Of a stretch of DNA of 64,000 bases, positions 1 to 12,069 are shown one piece after another (within the stretch, counting starts at the first letter, position 1; each line of letters opens with the position of its first letter). This DNA is from Ascidia mentula (Eukaryota > Chordata > Ascidiacea > Phlebobranchia > Ascidiidae). The translations under genes were made by a program, and so were the position numbers. Below the pieces are notes generated by a model. It ran no database searches. It was not told the origin of the DNA and saw only the letters and a program-made list of their open reading frames with translations. The stretch is taken from assembly GCA_947561715.1 (NCBI GenBank), contig OX387202.1:4787001-4851000 (forward strand), written 5' to 3'.

Positions 1-147
1 ACCACTAACGAGCACTTGTTGAGCGAATTAGAGGACGCTAGAAGGCGCCATCAGAGCGAGGTGGAACAGTTAAAATGGAGTTACGATAAACTTAAATCCA
101 CCAAACGCATGACCAATGGCCACAGCATGTTAAACGGCGAGCTGTGA
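1..147 (+). CDS. Last coding exon of gene X, coiled-coil protein (copy 1, left-truncated)
   Basis: The window opens inside an exon that reads 48 codons to a TGA at 145-147. The peptide is charged and helical, containing HLLSELEDARRRHQ and EVEQLKWSYDKLK, as expected for the C-terminal end of a coiled-coil protein. I do not recognise the family. Against the copy at 11940, seven of eight differences are synonymous (the other is R to K), which suggests selection on the protein. The other two copies begin at a polypyrimidine-AG splice acceptor, so this is an internal-to-terminal exon whose 5' part lies left of the window. An AATAAA follows at 189-194 and another at 1063. The gene is tail to tail with the minus-strand kinase gene. 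Confidence 0.6.
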   Translation, partial: TTNEHLLSELEDARRRHQSEVEQLKWSYDKLKSTKRMTNGHSMLNGEL

Positions 148-2270
148 TTGGTTGTCGCCAATAGCAACTGTCCCAGCGTATGCAATTGAATAAATTGAAG
201 AGGTTTCGCAAAATATTTTCTTCAAAACTTTTTTATTCAAACTTTACGTCAACGAAACATGTGGTAGATTTTTACGGCACGCGATATAAATTTTTTAATT
301 AACTAACTGTTAAAACATAACCATTCATGCTTGGGTGTTTTTTTTTGGTGCCAATCACAAGCTGTGGCGTAGTTACCATGGTGACAGAATCAATCACAAC
401 GTAAGCAAACCTTGTTAGTTTCAAAATCGTCAACAGTTGCTCCATGTTTGCTGCTTTCCGTGTAAATATTCAGTACTTTTGTGTTTTATGCTTTGGTTCG
501 AGTGACGTCATGTAATCATTCGGTAATCCAAGCTCTTCTTTCCTGTTTCGATTCATATTGCGAGTGCACTGTATTTTTCCACTAATTATAACTGTTGTGT
601 TGTTCCTTTTGTAATTCCATATTTGTTATCGGTCCGTATACCTTCGTGTTTTATTTGAATAGTAAACAATGCGAGAATTTAAAAACTTGTAAAACTCTTT
701 CAACGGATTTAAAATAGTGTTTATAAATTATTTCTACTTTGTCGGGATTCGAATTAACGACCCTTGGTGGTTCAAGACAAACCCGAACAGACTAAAGTTG
801 CGGGAACTCAACGATCCGCCGAACCACAGTGCTCAATTTAAAAAGAAGTGCGTAACTTGTGAGGTGACCCCAACCATTAATCACACATCTGGAAACTGCA
901 ATAGTTTTAACACTTTAGATTGTACAAGAACAGCTTCCCAACTTTCATTAACTACTGACAACCCTCACTCCTATTACAAACTGTTCTGAGAGGAAAAATT
1001 TCCTCACGTGTAACGTCCGTATATCACTGAGGCAACTAAATGGCCACGCCGTGAGATACGAAAATAAAATTCAGCTTCATTGAAAATTGTGACCCACTCT
1101 GAGAATGCCATGAAATTACGTAAGCTTGAAACAAATTTAAACGACGCATTACCAGTTAGTCGTGGTGCCCATTTGGAAACCTCTGTACAAGAACCGTTAT
1201 CTTCAACCACAGGTATAACAGGCAAGAATTATATTTAAATCAGATATTTTGTATTGATTACTTTATTGTATAACATTCAATACACGAATCACATGCGTAT
1301 TTTCGATAAACATTTTATTTACATGCAAAAGGTTCGCACATGCGTAATGGACACGGGGTGTCCACAAAATTCAGCTGAATGGTCGCCAAATAGTTTGCAA
1401 ATAACATAGAAGATACACTTGGTAGGGAATTTGTGTTGTTTTTTTCGATACACCTTGATTTAAAAACAAACAAAATTATGAAAGCGAAATGTCCGCTGCG
1501 CACTATGTTTTACTGCGCTCTTAGCATGGAATTTACTCGACGGAAATGATGTTTGTTGTTCAATAAGGTTAAACAGCAAAAATAGATTCCCATTTTAAGG
1601 CATAATATGATCATGTCGGGTGCAAAGAACTTAGAGTTAAATACTTTAAACAGGAAAACCAAAGCCACTATGGTTTTAAACATTGTTGGTAGACGTTTCA
1701 AACACTTGCTGCGTTCATCATCAGTACATGAGTTAACAGCATAATAGCTTTAGCTTTTCTGTTTAAAATATTTATGTCAATAAACAGCAATGGTGTGCCA
1801 TGTTATGGCCATGGGCAGTTAGACACCCCTGTAAAGTACAAACGAACACATAATCAGCAATGTTTGGGACAGTATTAATTCGAAATGGAATAAACAATCG
1901 ATCTAAAAGTAAAAATACAATACAACAATTTTAATTTTAAAACACAAAAGCTTGAGCAGTTTGATATATACAAAGCCTCAAGATTTCGCTATACACCAGT
2001 AAGAAAATATAAACCAACACAAATTAATAATAACAATGATTAACACAAACTAATATGCACAAATTTTATTAAAACCAGATCTTTTTTTCAATTAGGCGCC
2101 AGGGGTAAAGAATATACATGCACTGCAAAAACAATAATACAGAAAAACCATCATAACACAATCAAAATAAGGCTGCTTACAAGGTTTATGTTCATTGAAA
2201 ATTATAAAAAGCAAACGCACAAAAGTAATTTTGCACACTGCAAAGTGGTGTTAATGAGGTTGTAATGCAT
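148..2270. other. Non-coding 3' flank between gene X exon and kinase gene A
   Basis: About 2.1 kb lies between two convergent genes. The first 1.1 kb recurs at 15657-16790 and 31216-32285. A short open frame at 717-989 is conserved among copies, but its differences are mostly amino-acid changing, so I treat it as non-coding. On the minus strand an AATAAA at 2065-2070 is a plausible poly(A) signal for kinase gene A, about 205 bases past its stop. No RNA gene is seen. Confidence 0.6.
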
Positions 2271-2274
2271 ACTT

Positions 2275-5200
2275 TCATAACATTTCTCTGACACGTTGCA
2301 AATTTTCCTTACTAAATTCAATATCCTCCTTTTTCTCACCAGTTATGTCTATTGCCATTTTGTATGCTTCGATTGCTTTTTCATAAAAATCCAGGCTTTC
2401 CTTTAGTCGATCTGTTTTCTCATAAACAAAACCAAGGTTGTTTAACAAATATCCGAACACTTGATACTTTGCTGAATCTTCACCAAACTGTTTCTTCATC
2501 ATTTCAAGCCCAAGTTTAATTGACTTTTCTTGGGATAAATCATCTCCAACAAAATATTGGCAGATTTCAATATAATACAAACAATTCACTTGCCATAAAC
2601 AAACTTCGTTTGCCATGTTTCTTACATTTTGTATTTTGACTCTTGTCATTTCCATGATGGGAATCACATGATCACGGACTGTTAGTTTGTTGTGATGTTT
2701 ACGACCCGTATCTGAGGTTGACATCATAACCTGGCATACTAAAGACAAGCCCCACACACATTGATGCAAACCCTCCCCCTTTTCTCCTTTGGAACCTTTT
2801 TGGTAAAATTCTGTTGCAAGATCATAAAACAAAATCGACTCCAAACATTTTTCCTCTTTTCTCGTTGCATCTCCAATTCTTTTCAAATCTTCTGCAGTTG
2901 CTCCCAGACCTTCAAGTAAGCTTGAAAGTTGGTTTCTTGTTTCAATTGCTTCAGGGTACTTGTGATTTTTCAAAAAGTTCACTGATTTTTTTAGAAGTGG
3001 TTTTAGGTCAACATTTTTATCTGAAACGGAAACAAATAAAATTAAACAAACATACAAATTAAAAAATGAAACTGTTAGGGTATTTCAGTTAAAAAAATGT
3101 GGTGAAACTAAAAAGCTACAACATTTTACAGTATTTTTTTCCACAAAACTGAGGGTAATGGCAGCATATTTGTATTTCTGTTGAAAAAAGTTTAGCCAGA
3201 GGGAAGTACACCTATTGTCCACTGTCACAGTGCAAAGATGACAATGAAAAATCGGTGATGCATAGGGGTCAATGTTTTGGTTAAATCAGCACATTGCTGG
3301 GTGTTAAAGAAACTGCACCCAAAACAGTTCTAAGTTCAGGCTGTATTTACAGACATACAAATCGTTTAAATGCCCATTCATTTTTGGTTGATGAAAGATT
3401 CAAATCTCATCTACAAATTCTGGTTAAAATTGGTCGCCGGACAGGTGCAATGTGTTTATGTAGCACTGCCCCCCAGGGCTGTTTATGCCCCCCTGTAGGT
3501 TACAAGATCTTCAGGAGGCTTAACAAATTCTTGCTGTGTATTGTCCAGGAATACTTTTTTTTTAAACTTTGAAGAATATTAGGTCCCTATGTAAGGCACA
3601 AGACCCAACAAAGGTTATTGAGAAACAAGTGAAACAGACAACATGTACATTATTGCAGATGGCTTTAAAAACTGAAATTTAATAGACATCTGAGCCTTAA
3701 AGGCCCCATCTCTGTATTCCTGCAGAAGAAAGTTTTTGGCAAATGTAATGGATTACGCATGGGTGCCAGTGTTAAGATTAAAAAACACAGATATTCATGG
3801 GCTGTTGCCAGGGCGATTTTTGACTAAACAACTGTACACCTTAGCTGCTGACTCTGGGCCATTTCACCCCTTTTTGGACATTATTTAAGCTGAAGAAAAA
3901 TGTCGGTTTGTTTTAAATCACAAAATGTACACCCGATTCACCAACCCTTCTCTACACAATGCATTCAGAATTAGATGTCTTACAATTGTTTTAGCAGTCA
4001 TCATATGGCTATTTGTATACCACAAAGAGATCATGAGGTTTTTTGGTAAAATCTCACTTTGTGCTGTCCAAATGAAGCTGCAATATTTTTTTCTATTGAG
4101 TGATAGTACTATCCCTCTATGAGTCATCAGACCCGGAAACAAACAGGGGAAACTGTCACCAGGTGCATGAAGGCAAATGACCTCCAAAACTCAAGTTTTA
4201 AGATTTAATTGTGAGATAGGACCTTGAATGGGTACAAATAATAATAATCAATCCTATTTCCAGTCAAGATAATGTAAGAATTCAATAATTACTATTACTA
4301 CTTATGCATTGCTAACTGCTTTCAACAGTTTCTTAAACCTGTGAAAATGGCAATAAATATTATTATATACCTATTTTTTGGTATGTCCACTGAATATCCT
4401 CTGCATTTTCTGAATCTCCACTAGGAGGTTGACTATGAGCTACATTAGAAGAGGTTGTTGCACGCTCTTCAATCCTTCTTGTTTGTTCTGCAAAAAGTTA
4501 AGCACTTTTTCCACAATTTTCTACATCACAAACCAGTAGATTTTCAAATGCCCACACATTTTACATAGGTTTGCGAATAAGTAATTTATTAATAAAGCAA
4601 ACTAAGTGCGAATACTTTTCCATGTTTCTGTGTTTACACAAATGTAGGTTGTTAATAATCAGTGCTATTAAATAGCTGATTTCTACAAAATGTTTCTACC
4701 AGTTGATGGTGCAACAGATAAACCTTGCATGTACATGATTTGCATGGAATTGAGTGTAATAATAACTTTACTGCAACTCAGTGTCTTAGTTCCAAGTTTT
4801 AGTTTCTGTCATCATATCATTAAGTACGACATGTTCTACAGACAAACATTGTAAAAAGCAAAATCAGAAAAATGTTTAATTCTACCCAGAAAATATTCAA
4901 TGATATGTTGTTACCTGGAGATGTAGCCGAGATAGTTTTTTTAGAAGACAAGGCATAAATTGGAATCCAGAACAAATGTGATCCCAGACCAAAAACTAAA
5001 CAAAAACTTTAAAAATTATTGCATTGCTTTATACCAAATACTTATACTTATACTTGGGATAATTACATCAATGCTTTACTTATATATACAGCTTCTGAAG
5101 TCAAATTATTACTGGCAAGTATTCATATTCTAATATTTGTCCAATAGGACATACTCCTGTTGATCATGCTTAGCAGGATATACTTTGTATTCGTTGAACT

Positions 5201-8200
5201 AAATTATCTGATATTTTGAACTGCGATACATACATACTTTATATATCTGTGAACCTGCAAAGATTTATTTTTCCTAGATTCAACAACACAAAACTTCCTA
5301 GATTCAACACCAAGATTGTTAGTGGTTACAAAACAATTTATACATAAGGTGGGTCAGACTTACAAAACTTCTTACAAGATGTAGTGCTCAATTTGAAAAG
5401 TAACTTAATGCTCCAATACACTCATACCTCCAAGTTTTTTAGCATCTGTTTGTCCTGATATAGATTCAATGGTCGTTTGGTTGTCAGTGACTTCACCAAG
5501 CGGCGATGTTTCTAACAAAAGAATTTAAAGCTGTCAACAAATATTTGCAACTGTCACTTAAAATCATGCCAATAATAAACTCATATTTTGCCACAGTAAT
5601 CGTCGCATTTTTTCTGCAGCTGTGGAACTGAATTAGTGACAACCGAATGAGTGTGTAATTTGCAGCTTTAAAAAGGAAGAGGTTCACACATGGCTTTATT
5701 ACCAAGATGTAATACCTGTTTCCTGCTCAGCATTGTTTGCTTGTGATGGGACAGAGGTTGGCTGGTTGTCAGAACCTTCCTCAGTAGCAGAGGATCCAAC
5801 AATCCCACCCGAAGTTGGATCAGTTCCTAAACAAATAGAACATGAGCACCATCTATAAGCCATCAATTTTTAGAGGCACACTGCACACAATGGACTTAAA
5901 CAGGAAAAGTACAAAGATAAAAGCAACATATGAATGTGCTACAACTGCAACGAGTACAATGGGTAAATAGGGTGTTGCAGTAGTCGTCAAGCTTTATTCA
6001 CTTGTGGCACCCCTCCATAGGGTTCTTTTCAAATAAACAAATATCTGATTATTTGAAATTGTTTTTCTGGATGTGTGTTCATTGGATATTTAACCCCAAA
6101 TCAAACCAATTTGTTATACTCATTATATCGATATAAACCATAATCTCTAAAGGACTGCAACAACTGTCCCGGCAGCTACCCTTATGGGCGGTGCGCATTG
6201 TGCGGACACCATGGTAATCACACATCCATGGTTATCGATACGTCAACATTAACAACAAAGCAGGCAAACAATATAAACTGCTGCAACATCTGACGTGTGC
6301 GAATTTCAGCATTTGTGTTACGACGTGCATAACTTGTCATGAACAATACGTTGGTCAACCAAAAAATAAATTTTTGACAAGATGGACATAGCACCGGTCA
6401 GATTGGAATCCAGCCAAAGGCAAGCTGGGAGGCAGCAACAAAACGGCTCTGCGCTACCATTTTGCAATCGCGCACCCACTGGCAGGAACGCACCTGAGCA
6501 TTTCAAGCTGTTTTTCGGTGGTATTTGTAGAACAGCCAATGGCCGAAAGGCTGGCTGTGTGTGAAGCAAAATGGTTGAACCGCACACAAGCCTCCATAAA
6601 CATTCAAAAAATGATTCTCCCCCGAATTCGTTAGAAATTGCTGGCAGTTTTGCTTGATGTTGTGTGTTTTTTTGGATGGAGTACATCTTTTACCATTGGT
6701 TTTGATGTTGTTCAATGACGCCGTGAGTTCATGCTGCGGGTCATCACTACTATTTTACGTGCTCATGTGATTTGCACTCCCTTATCTTTCTGCCTCCGCT
6801 GTTAAAGAGCCTTGCACAGCAGTGCAGTTCGTAGTTGTGTAGATGCAGTGGTGGGGGCCACAGTGTTCACCATTTAGTTTTGTTTTAATTGCTTTCCTAT
6901 TTTGTGTACAGGTAGCTTCGATTGCTTTATTGCATTTTATTTGCAGAAACTAATGATGCATTTCATATTTCAAAAATATATTGATATGTTTAATAATTGA
7001 AGTGACCTAAGTTTGTTGTTCCACAAATGAATTAGGTTCCCAGTATGCCAAGAGCTTAAAAAGTTTGACACCAGTGTTAGGATCCTGCTGGTTGTTTTGT
7101 AGAAATTACCCAAGTAAATATGACAAAAATCTCTATTAACCAACGAATGATTGTGTAACTTGCAGCTTTAAAAAGGAAGAGGTTCACACATGGCTTTATT
7201 ACCAAAATGTAATACCTGTTTCCTGCTCAGCATTGTTTGCTTGTGATGGGACAGAGGTTGGCTGGTTGTCAGAACCTTCCTCAGTAGCAGGGATTGCAAC
7301 ATTCCCACCTGAAGTTAGAGTAGTTTCTGAACAAATAGAGCATGATGAACCAGCTATAAGACAATAACTTTTAGAGGCACACTGATCACAACAAAGGGAC
7401 AAGCAATGTATGGATATGCTACAATGCTATCGATGGGTGTTTGTAAACTGTATATTAGAAATTACCCTATTAAATATGACAAAAAGCTGATTGCAATTCT
7501 GCAAGATTACAAATAGCACTCCAGTTGGAACCAACTTGTTTAAAGTACAATATCCTCTATGGTGTTTTTGTCAACTAACTGCTTGTTGCTGTTTCTGTGT
7601 AACAGGATGAACGTCCAATGTTTTGATAGGTAGGCCTATAGAATATTCATAACCGAATATTATGTATTTTTTTATCGTTCGAACGATCAGCCTATGAACT
7701 ACAAGGTGTGAAAAAACATGCCACTACCTCGCAAGGTAAGTTACATTTGCCCAAAGTTATTTTTTTGTGTTAACTGGGATCCCCCGGTAATTATTTTCAT
7801 TTCGGCTGCGGTTGTTCGGTCCCTCTAAAAACCCATTGTAGGCAACGTAGGCATTGAGCCTAAGCATCGACTCAATGCCTACAAGGCATATTATGTCTCG
7901 TACAACGATGCCTACGACACCTACAATGCCTCGACTGTACGCGTACAAAGCCTAGGCTCAATGCCTACAATGGTATTTTAGAGGCACCCCCGATTGCTCA
8001 CATAGCACACCTGGAAAACTATTGGTTCGTATTGAAAACCATCGAAGCGGAACGAGGTTGTCATTGTTGATAGAAAAAGGTTCTTTCAAGTCCATTTTCC
8101 TGACAACATCTTCCACTTGTTGCTCGATCACTTCTTGGCTTTGTTGGTCGAGAAGTTGCTGCAACCTCTCACAGATTTCGGTCATCGTTGGTCGCTTAAA

Positions 8201-10435
8201 TGGATCTTGATCCCAACACTGCCTCATCAATTGCTTGAGTTCTTCCACTATTATTCTGTCGCCATCATTGAGTGTAGGTTTTAATTGATTTATTGTGGAA
8301 CAGTCTGGTCTTGTTCCTTCTTTAATGGAATCCAGTAGAAGTTTCCGGCTGCTGCTCGTATAGCGATATGGCAATGTACGCAGGACAACCGTAAACACCA
8401 TCACACCGAAAGCGTAAACATCAAGTGCCTTAGTGGGTTTCATAGTCAGATCCTTTAATTTTTCCGGTGCCGTGTACATCGGTGTGTGTTGTGGTTTTTC
8501 CTTCTTGCTTCTTGCCGAGGAATCAACAGTACTTGAACCAGTTATAGTTGCGAGTTCAGCACTTCCAAAGTCGCATAGCTTGAGGCGCAGATCTTTGGTT
8601 AGCACCCCGTTCTCGGGCTTGACATCTCCGTGAATCATTTCCTTCAGAGGTAAACTGTGGCAAGCTTTGAGACCTTTTGCAGCATCGAGTAAAATCCGGA
8701 CACGTAAGGGAAATCCCAAAGAAATTGAACGATTCAGTAATAACTGTAGCAAGTTTCCACCTTCGCAGAACTCCATGACGATCCCGATGGCAAAATTCCA
8801 TTTTGTCCAACCGTACACACGAACTATGTTGTCATGGTCTAATTTGTGCAGGTTTTCGAGTTCTGCCCAGAACCTGGAAAAAAGGCATATTTTATTTTTG
8901 GGCATACTCCATTCATGATCCCCGCTCCCGACCTCGCGTCATAGGTGTGCCTGACGTCACAATTCGGGTAAAGATTGGCGTAATATGCATTGGTTTAAAT
9001 GGAAGTTCTTCAATAAAACTCGTGTATCGCAGCGGTAACTCGATTTTTTAGGAAAATATCACGTTTAGACAAAGCAGAAATAGTCGAGGAATATATGTGT
9101 CAAGCATCAAAACCTAAAATTTAGGTTTAGGCGAAGAAAAAATGTGTGAAATTGGCGGCAACTAGCAAGTTTGGCGGTTACATGGCTTTGGGTTGCGCTT
9201 TTACCGCCTCGTTGGCGCTTAAAGTTGTAAACTTGGGAACAAAAGGCACTAAGTGTTCTTCTAATTCTCTAGCTTAATTTAGAAGTCCTGCAAAAGATAT
9301 ATAGATTTATAATTTGTTGTCTTTTTTTAGTATCTTTTTTATTTACATTGACAAAAATCACTACATATAAACTTGCCCGTGTACCGTTATTTTCCGTGCA
9401 ATCAAGAATTAAAATCGCCGCGGTATAAGCGCATCCTGAAGTAGCTGCCAAATTTGGTGTTATTTGATAGAATGAAGGCAAAAGAATATTTCTTTTAAAG
9501 GATTCAACGGCAAACGTCATTGCTTAGAGTTACGCCATAATACGCATATGATATTCATAACCGATTATGAATATGTTTTTTTTTTTAATTTTGATATCGT
9601 TAGAAAGGTCAGCCTATGCACTTTTACGTGTAAAAAAATCAAGCTGCTACCTCGTAGGGTGGCCGAGTAACCCGCGTTCAAAGTTTTGTTAACTGGCGAT
9701 TTTTTTTTTGTCAACTAACATCCCTCTGGTGTTTTTCCCGCAAAAGGATTTTTAGCTGTGCTACACGCGTTGTATTGAAAAACTCCTAAACCAATGCATT
9801 TTCAGCCAATCTTTACCTGCAGCATTGTGACGTCACAACGATTATTGACGCGAAGTCGGAATCATAAATAGAAGAAAATAAAGGACACACTCACGTGTCT
9901 TTGAAAAGCTCTTCATCTCTTGCACCACCAATCTGGATCACCTTGACTGCAACAAATCGTTTCAAACGAATATGATACCCAACCAAGACATCGCCGAATC
10001 CACCAGTTCCAGCAATAAACCAGACGCTATCACATTCAATGTCTCCAACGTCGATGTACTGAAAAATAATATGTGATAATCGTGGATACAGCCTATATAC
10101 ATATATTAGGCATCACATTCCAAATACGCAACGAGAATATAACGTTTTATTTAAGCTCAGTTTTCCACTTTACCTATAAGTTACAAAAGTACTAATTCTT
10201 TAACTTGTACAAACTCAATTTGCTAAATATTTTGATTTCGAAACCTTTTTAAATATTTACGGTCAGTCATTCCGATCAAAGTTTATATGCTAATGCAATG
10301 TATTTCAATTCCCGCCACAACAGCAGGAGCTCGGTACACTATGGTGTAGATATAAGCCACAAATGTGCTTCTTTAATAAATCCATAATACAGTATTTTAA
10401 TAGTTTGCAGTACTTACATCTTCACGGGTAGCCAT
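2275..10435 (-). CDS. Non-RD Ser/Thr kinase with C-terminal TPR-like domain, paralog A
   Basis: Nine exons fit with consistent phases: 10418-10435, 9895-10058, 8011-8873, 7216-7326, 5716-5826, 5428-5511, 4915-4995, 4371-4487 and 2275-3020. They give about 764 aa. The kinase domain occupies roughly residues 15-320: glycine loop IAGTGGFGDV (21-30), VAVK lysine 45, HGDVKPEN with aspartate 144, DFG 162-164, an APEKL segment, and CWDQDPFKRPT near the end. HGD in place of HRD makes it a non-RD kinase, as in IRAK1; the fold resembles the TKL/RIPK-IRAK group. Five small phase-1 exons encode a low-complexity acidic linker. The last exon is alpha-helical with a clear TPR near its C-terminus (NNLGFVYEKTDRLKESLDFY). 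It is probably a cytosolic signalling kinase, possibly of innate immunity (inference). The splice donor at 8010 is weak (CCAG/GTGTGC). Paralog B lies downstream in the same orientation. Confidence 0.85.
4915..4995 (-). CDS. Linker exon present only in kinase gene A
   Basis: This 81-nt phase-1 exon encodes 27 residues with a hydrophobic stretch (HLFWIPIYAL). It has an acceptor (TTTGTTTAG) and donor (GTAACA). The corresponding interval of paralog B, around 19880-19900, lacks it because of a deletion of about 350 bases. It is listed separately because it distinguishes the two paralogs. Whether it is always included in the mRNA cannot be told from sequence. Confidence 0.55.
5640..5870 (-). repeat. 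Duplicated linker-exon block, distal copy
   Basis: About 200 bases containing the 111-nt linker exon 5716-5826 recur at 7145-7385 with the exon 7216-7326. Both exons are phase 1-1, so tandem inclusion adds 37 residues in frame. Paralog B has a single shorter copy (20486-20572, 29 residues). The near-identity of the two blocks indicates a recent local duplication. Confidence 0.8.
6150..6634 (+). mobile_element. Penelope-like element remnant, GIY-YIG endonuclease region
   Basis: On the plus strand, antisense to the kinase gene, the sequence reads CNNCPGSYPYGRCALCGHHG. After a frameshift near 6270 it reads TCITCHEQYVGQPKNKFLTR, then HRSDW, VFVEQPMAERLAVCEAKW and INIQKMILPRIR before a stop. This is the zinc-finger plus GIY-YIG region typical of the C-terminus of Penelope-like retroelements. 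One frameshift and one in-frame TAG show it is dead. It sits in the intron between the two duplicated linker exons and is absent from paralog B. Confidence 0.75.
7145..7385 (-). repeat. Duplicated linker-exon block, proximal copy
   Basis: This is the second copy of the 5640-5870 block and contains exon 7216-7326. The exon keeps a good acceptor (TTTGTTCAG) and a GTATTA donor, so both copies are potentially usable. Confidence 0.8.
7640..7745. repeat. Short dispersed repeat (about 100 bp)
   Basis: A segment with ATTCATAACCGA, a T run, CAGCCTATGAACTACAAG and GCCACTACCTCGCAAG recurs in diverged form at 9545-9670 and, for its second half, at 23443-23520. The function is unknown; it is probably a fragment of an interspersed element. 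Confidence 0.5.
7818..7988. mobile_element. Small foldback/MITE-like element beside kinase A exon 3
   Basis: Terminal arms of about 26 bases (7818-7843 and 7963-7988) are inverted repeats with only a few mismatches, sharing CCTCTAAAA and CCATTGTAGGC. The interior contains several further copies of AATGCCTAC in both orientations. The element is absent at the corresponding place in paralog B near 23600. It lies about 20 bases past the splice donor of kinase exon 3, and the exon's reading frame runs into it to a stop at 7958. Confidence 0.7.
9545..9670. repeat. Short dispersed repeat, second copy
   Basis: This is a diverged copy of the 7640-7745 segment, in the intron between kinase A exons 2 and 3. 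Confidence 0.45.
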
Positions 10436-10668
10436 GATTCCACAGGATCAAACAATTGTACAATTATGCAATTCAATCCAATGAAACAGGCTGCATCAGC
10501 TAATTTTGACTATAATCAGAGGCTGTACCACCTACGATTTTTCCGCAAACTTAAGACTGCACCAACATAACGAATATTGTTTAGAAACGTGACTTGAGTG
10601 AACAATAAACCACCAGGTTTGAACTCGCGAGCCTGGGCTAACGGGAATATACTCCGTGTAACCACTGA

Positions 10669-10840
10669 GTTCCTGTAGCTCAGTTAGTAGAGCGTTGGGC
10701 CTGGTTAGCCCAGGGTCGTGAGTTTAAACGTCACCGGGAACTTGATTTTTTAAATCTTGCTCCGATATGTCAGGAAAATGTGGCTGATCCAGTTAGGCTG
10801 CAATGCCTGGGATGCGAAGCCTGTAAACTTAATTAATTTT
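10669..10840 (+). mobile_element. tRNA-Thr-derived SINE (partial)
   Basis: Positions 10669-10741 fold as a 73-nt cloverleaf. The acceptor stem has 7 bp (one G-U), the D stem is GCTC/GAGC, the anticodon stem TGGGC/GCCCA is perfect, and the 7-nt loop has GGT at the anticodon positions (Thr). The T loop is TTTAAAC and its stem has one mismatch, so it is not a convincing functional tRNA. It is followed by the same body (GTGGCTGATCCAG..., GCGAAGCCTGT) found in the SINEs at 35450-36050, which supports a SINE rather than a lone tRNA gene. Confidence 0.7.
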
Positions 10841-11935
10841 TAAATCATCATACGATAGCTGTGGTCGCCAAAAAGCACTTGCAAAATATTCCGCATTTAG
10901 TGGCTTGGGCAAACCTTCAGTGGCTACATGACCTTACTTTTATTTTTATTTTAGTTTAGCCAACGCATTTCACTTTAGCATTTGCTTTTTTGCGATGCCA
11001 GCGTTATTCTATTCCAGCTGGTGTTGAGACATCTGTTTAGTTTTGAAAGCTTAAAAGTCTGGGCATTTCCAACTTTCTACCTAATTCAGACCCTGCAGTA
11101 TAAATTTTATGTCGCTGCAACAGCTCTGCGCATGAGGTCATATCTTAATTTCAAGTGAGCATACGACCTGCGCCATTCGCCCTCACAATTAATCTGCATT
11201 AAGCGTTTGGTGATGTGTCTACTCATCATTAACCTCCTCCGCGGAAGCAGTGGCATCACAGCCGCGTGGGGGTTTCGCAGTTAATGATGTGATTTTTCAA
11301 CTAAACCAAAACCTATTGTAATTTCGTTTTTAAATTTTCTGAAATTTTTGTCACCAAAGCATAGCTGTTTGGTTATTGTGATGTATTTCCGGCGCCTGTA
11401 AAAATGATTAAAATATTGCTGATCGTGTATAGGCGGTCTAGATGCTGTTTAACTGCAGATTATTCGCCAGACTTACAGCGGAACCTTCTGTGATGTTTGA
11501 TTGATTGAACCCCGTAGAGTAACAAAACCAGTAGTTAATCAAAACTCTTTGCTTAACTTATGTGTGTTCTAATCACCTCGCAAGTATAATTCTCTCATTA
11601 AATTTTATTGTTCTGGTCGTCATTTCCGCCCAGCCATCCACACAATTGAATCAACTTGATCAATGAGTTTTTGCCTTCTGCCTTCGCCAAATCGATTTCG
11701 CTTATGTGAGGTAAGCATCATCATTTTATGTCAATATAAAATAACAAAATAACAATGAAACGCACACGAAAACTACATTGGGTTGATAAATGTGAAAACT
11801 GTAATTCGTCCCTTGTCGTGATAATTTGATGCCGCAGTCAAAGAGATAATAACTAACCGAGGACCAGATTCTCAGACAATTAGTGATTAAGGAAAATATC
11901 CGAAACCAAAAAATGAAGAAAACTTCTTTTTTATC
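10841..11935. other. Spacer between duplication units
   Basis: About 1.1 kb without a recognisable gene. It lies upstream of kinase gene A, so part may be its promoter, and immediately left of the gene X exon copy 2, so its right end should be intron. A polypyrimidine tract and AG at 11925-11939 form the acceptor of that exon. No RNA gene or transposon is recognised. Confidence 0.4.
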
Positions 11936-12028
11936 TCAGCTTTTTGGTGACCACCAACGAGCACTTGTTGAGCGAATTAGAGGACGCAAGGAAGCGCCAT
12001 CAGAGCGAAGTGGAACAGTTGAAATGGA

Positions 12029-12069
12029 GTTACGACAAACTTAAATCCACCAAACGCATGACCAATGGC
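12029..12069 (+). repeat. LINE target-site duplication, left copy
   Basis: 41 bases identical to 15589-15629, flanking the LINE. The A at 12028 could also belong but is indistinguishable from the poly(A) tail on the other side. Confidence 0.95.

Larger units (their letters stand above)
1..10520. repeat. Segmental tandem duplication, unit A
   Basis: This block is paralogous, exon by exon and through most introns, to 11930-26712. It starts in the gene X exon and ends about 80 bases upstream of the kinase start codon; similarity to the other unit is lost near 10515 versus 26712. Insertions specific to this unit include a Penelope-like fragment, an exon duplication and a foldback element. Its left boundary is outside the window. 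Confidence 0.85.

Noticed and set aside
717..989. Open frame conserved in all three duplicated blocks (also 16180-16503 and 31780-32022)
   Set aside because: Differences between copies are mostly amino-acid replacements (about nine against two silent), unlike the adjacent gene X exon. It is best explained as shared 3' flank.
8022..8920. Plus-strand open frames opposite the kinase exon (also 23630-24640)
   Set aside because: They are antisense to a conserved kinase exon with well-ordered motifs, and are explained as mirror frames.
10669..10741. Functional tRNA-Thr(GGT) gene
   Set aside because: The T loop lacks the TTC motif and the T stem has a mismatch. The downstream sequence matches a SINE body found elsewhere in the window.
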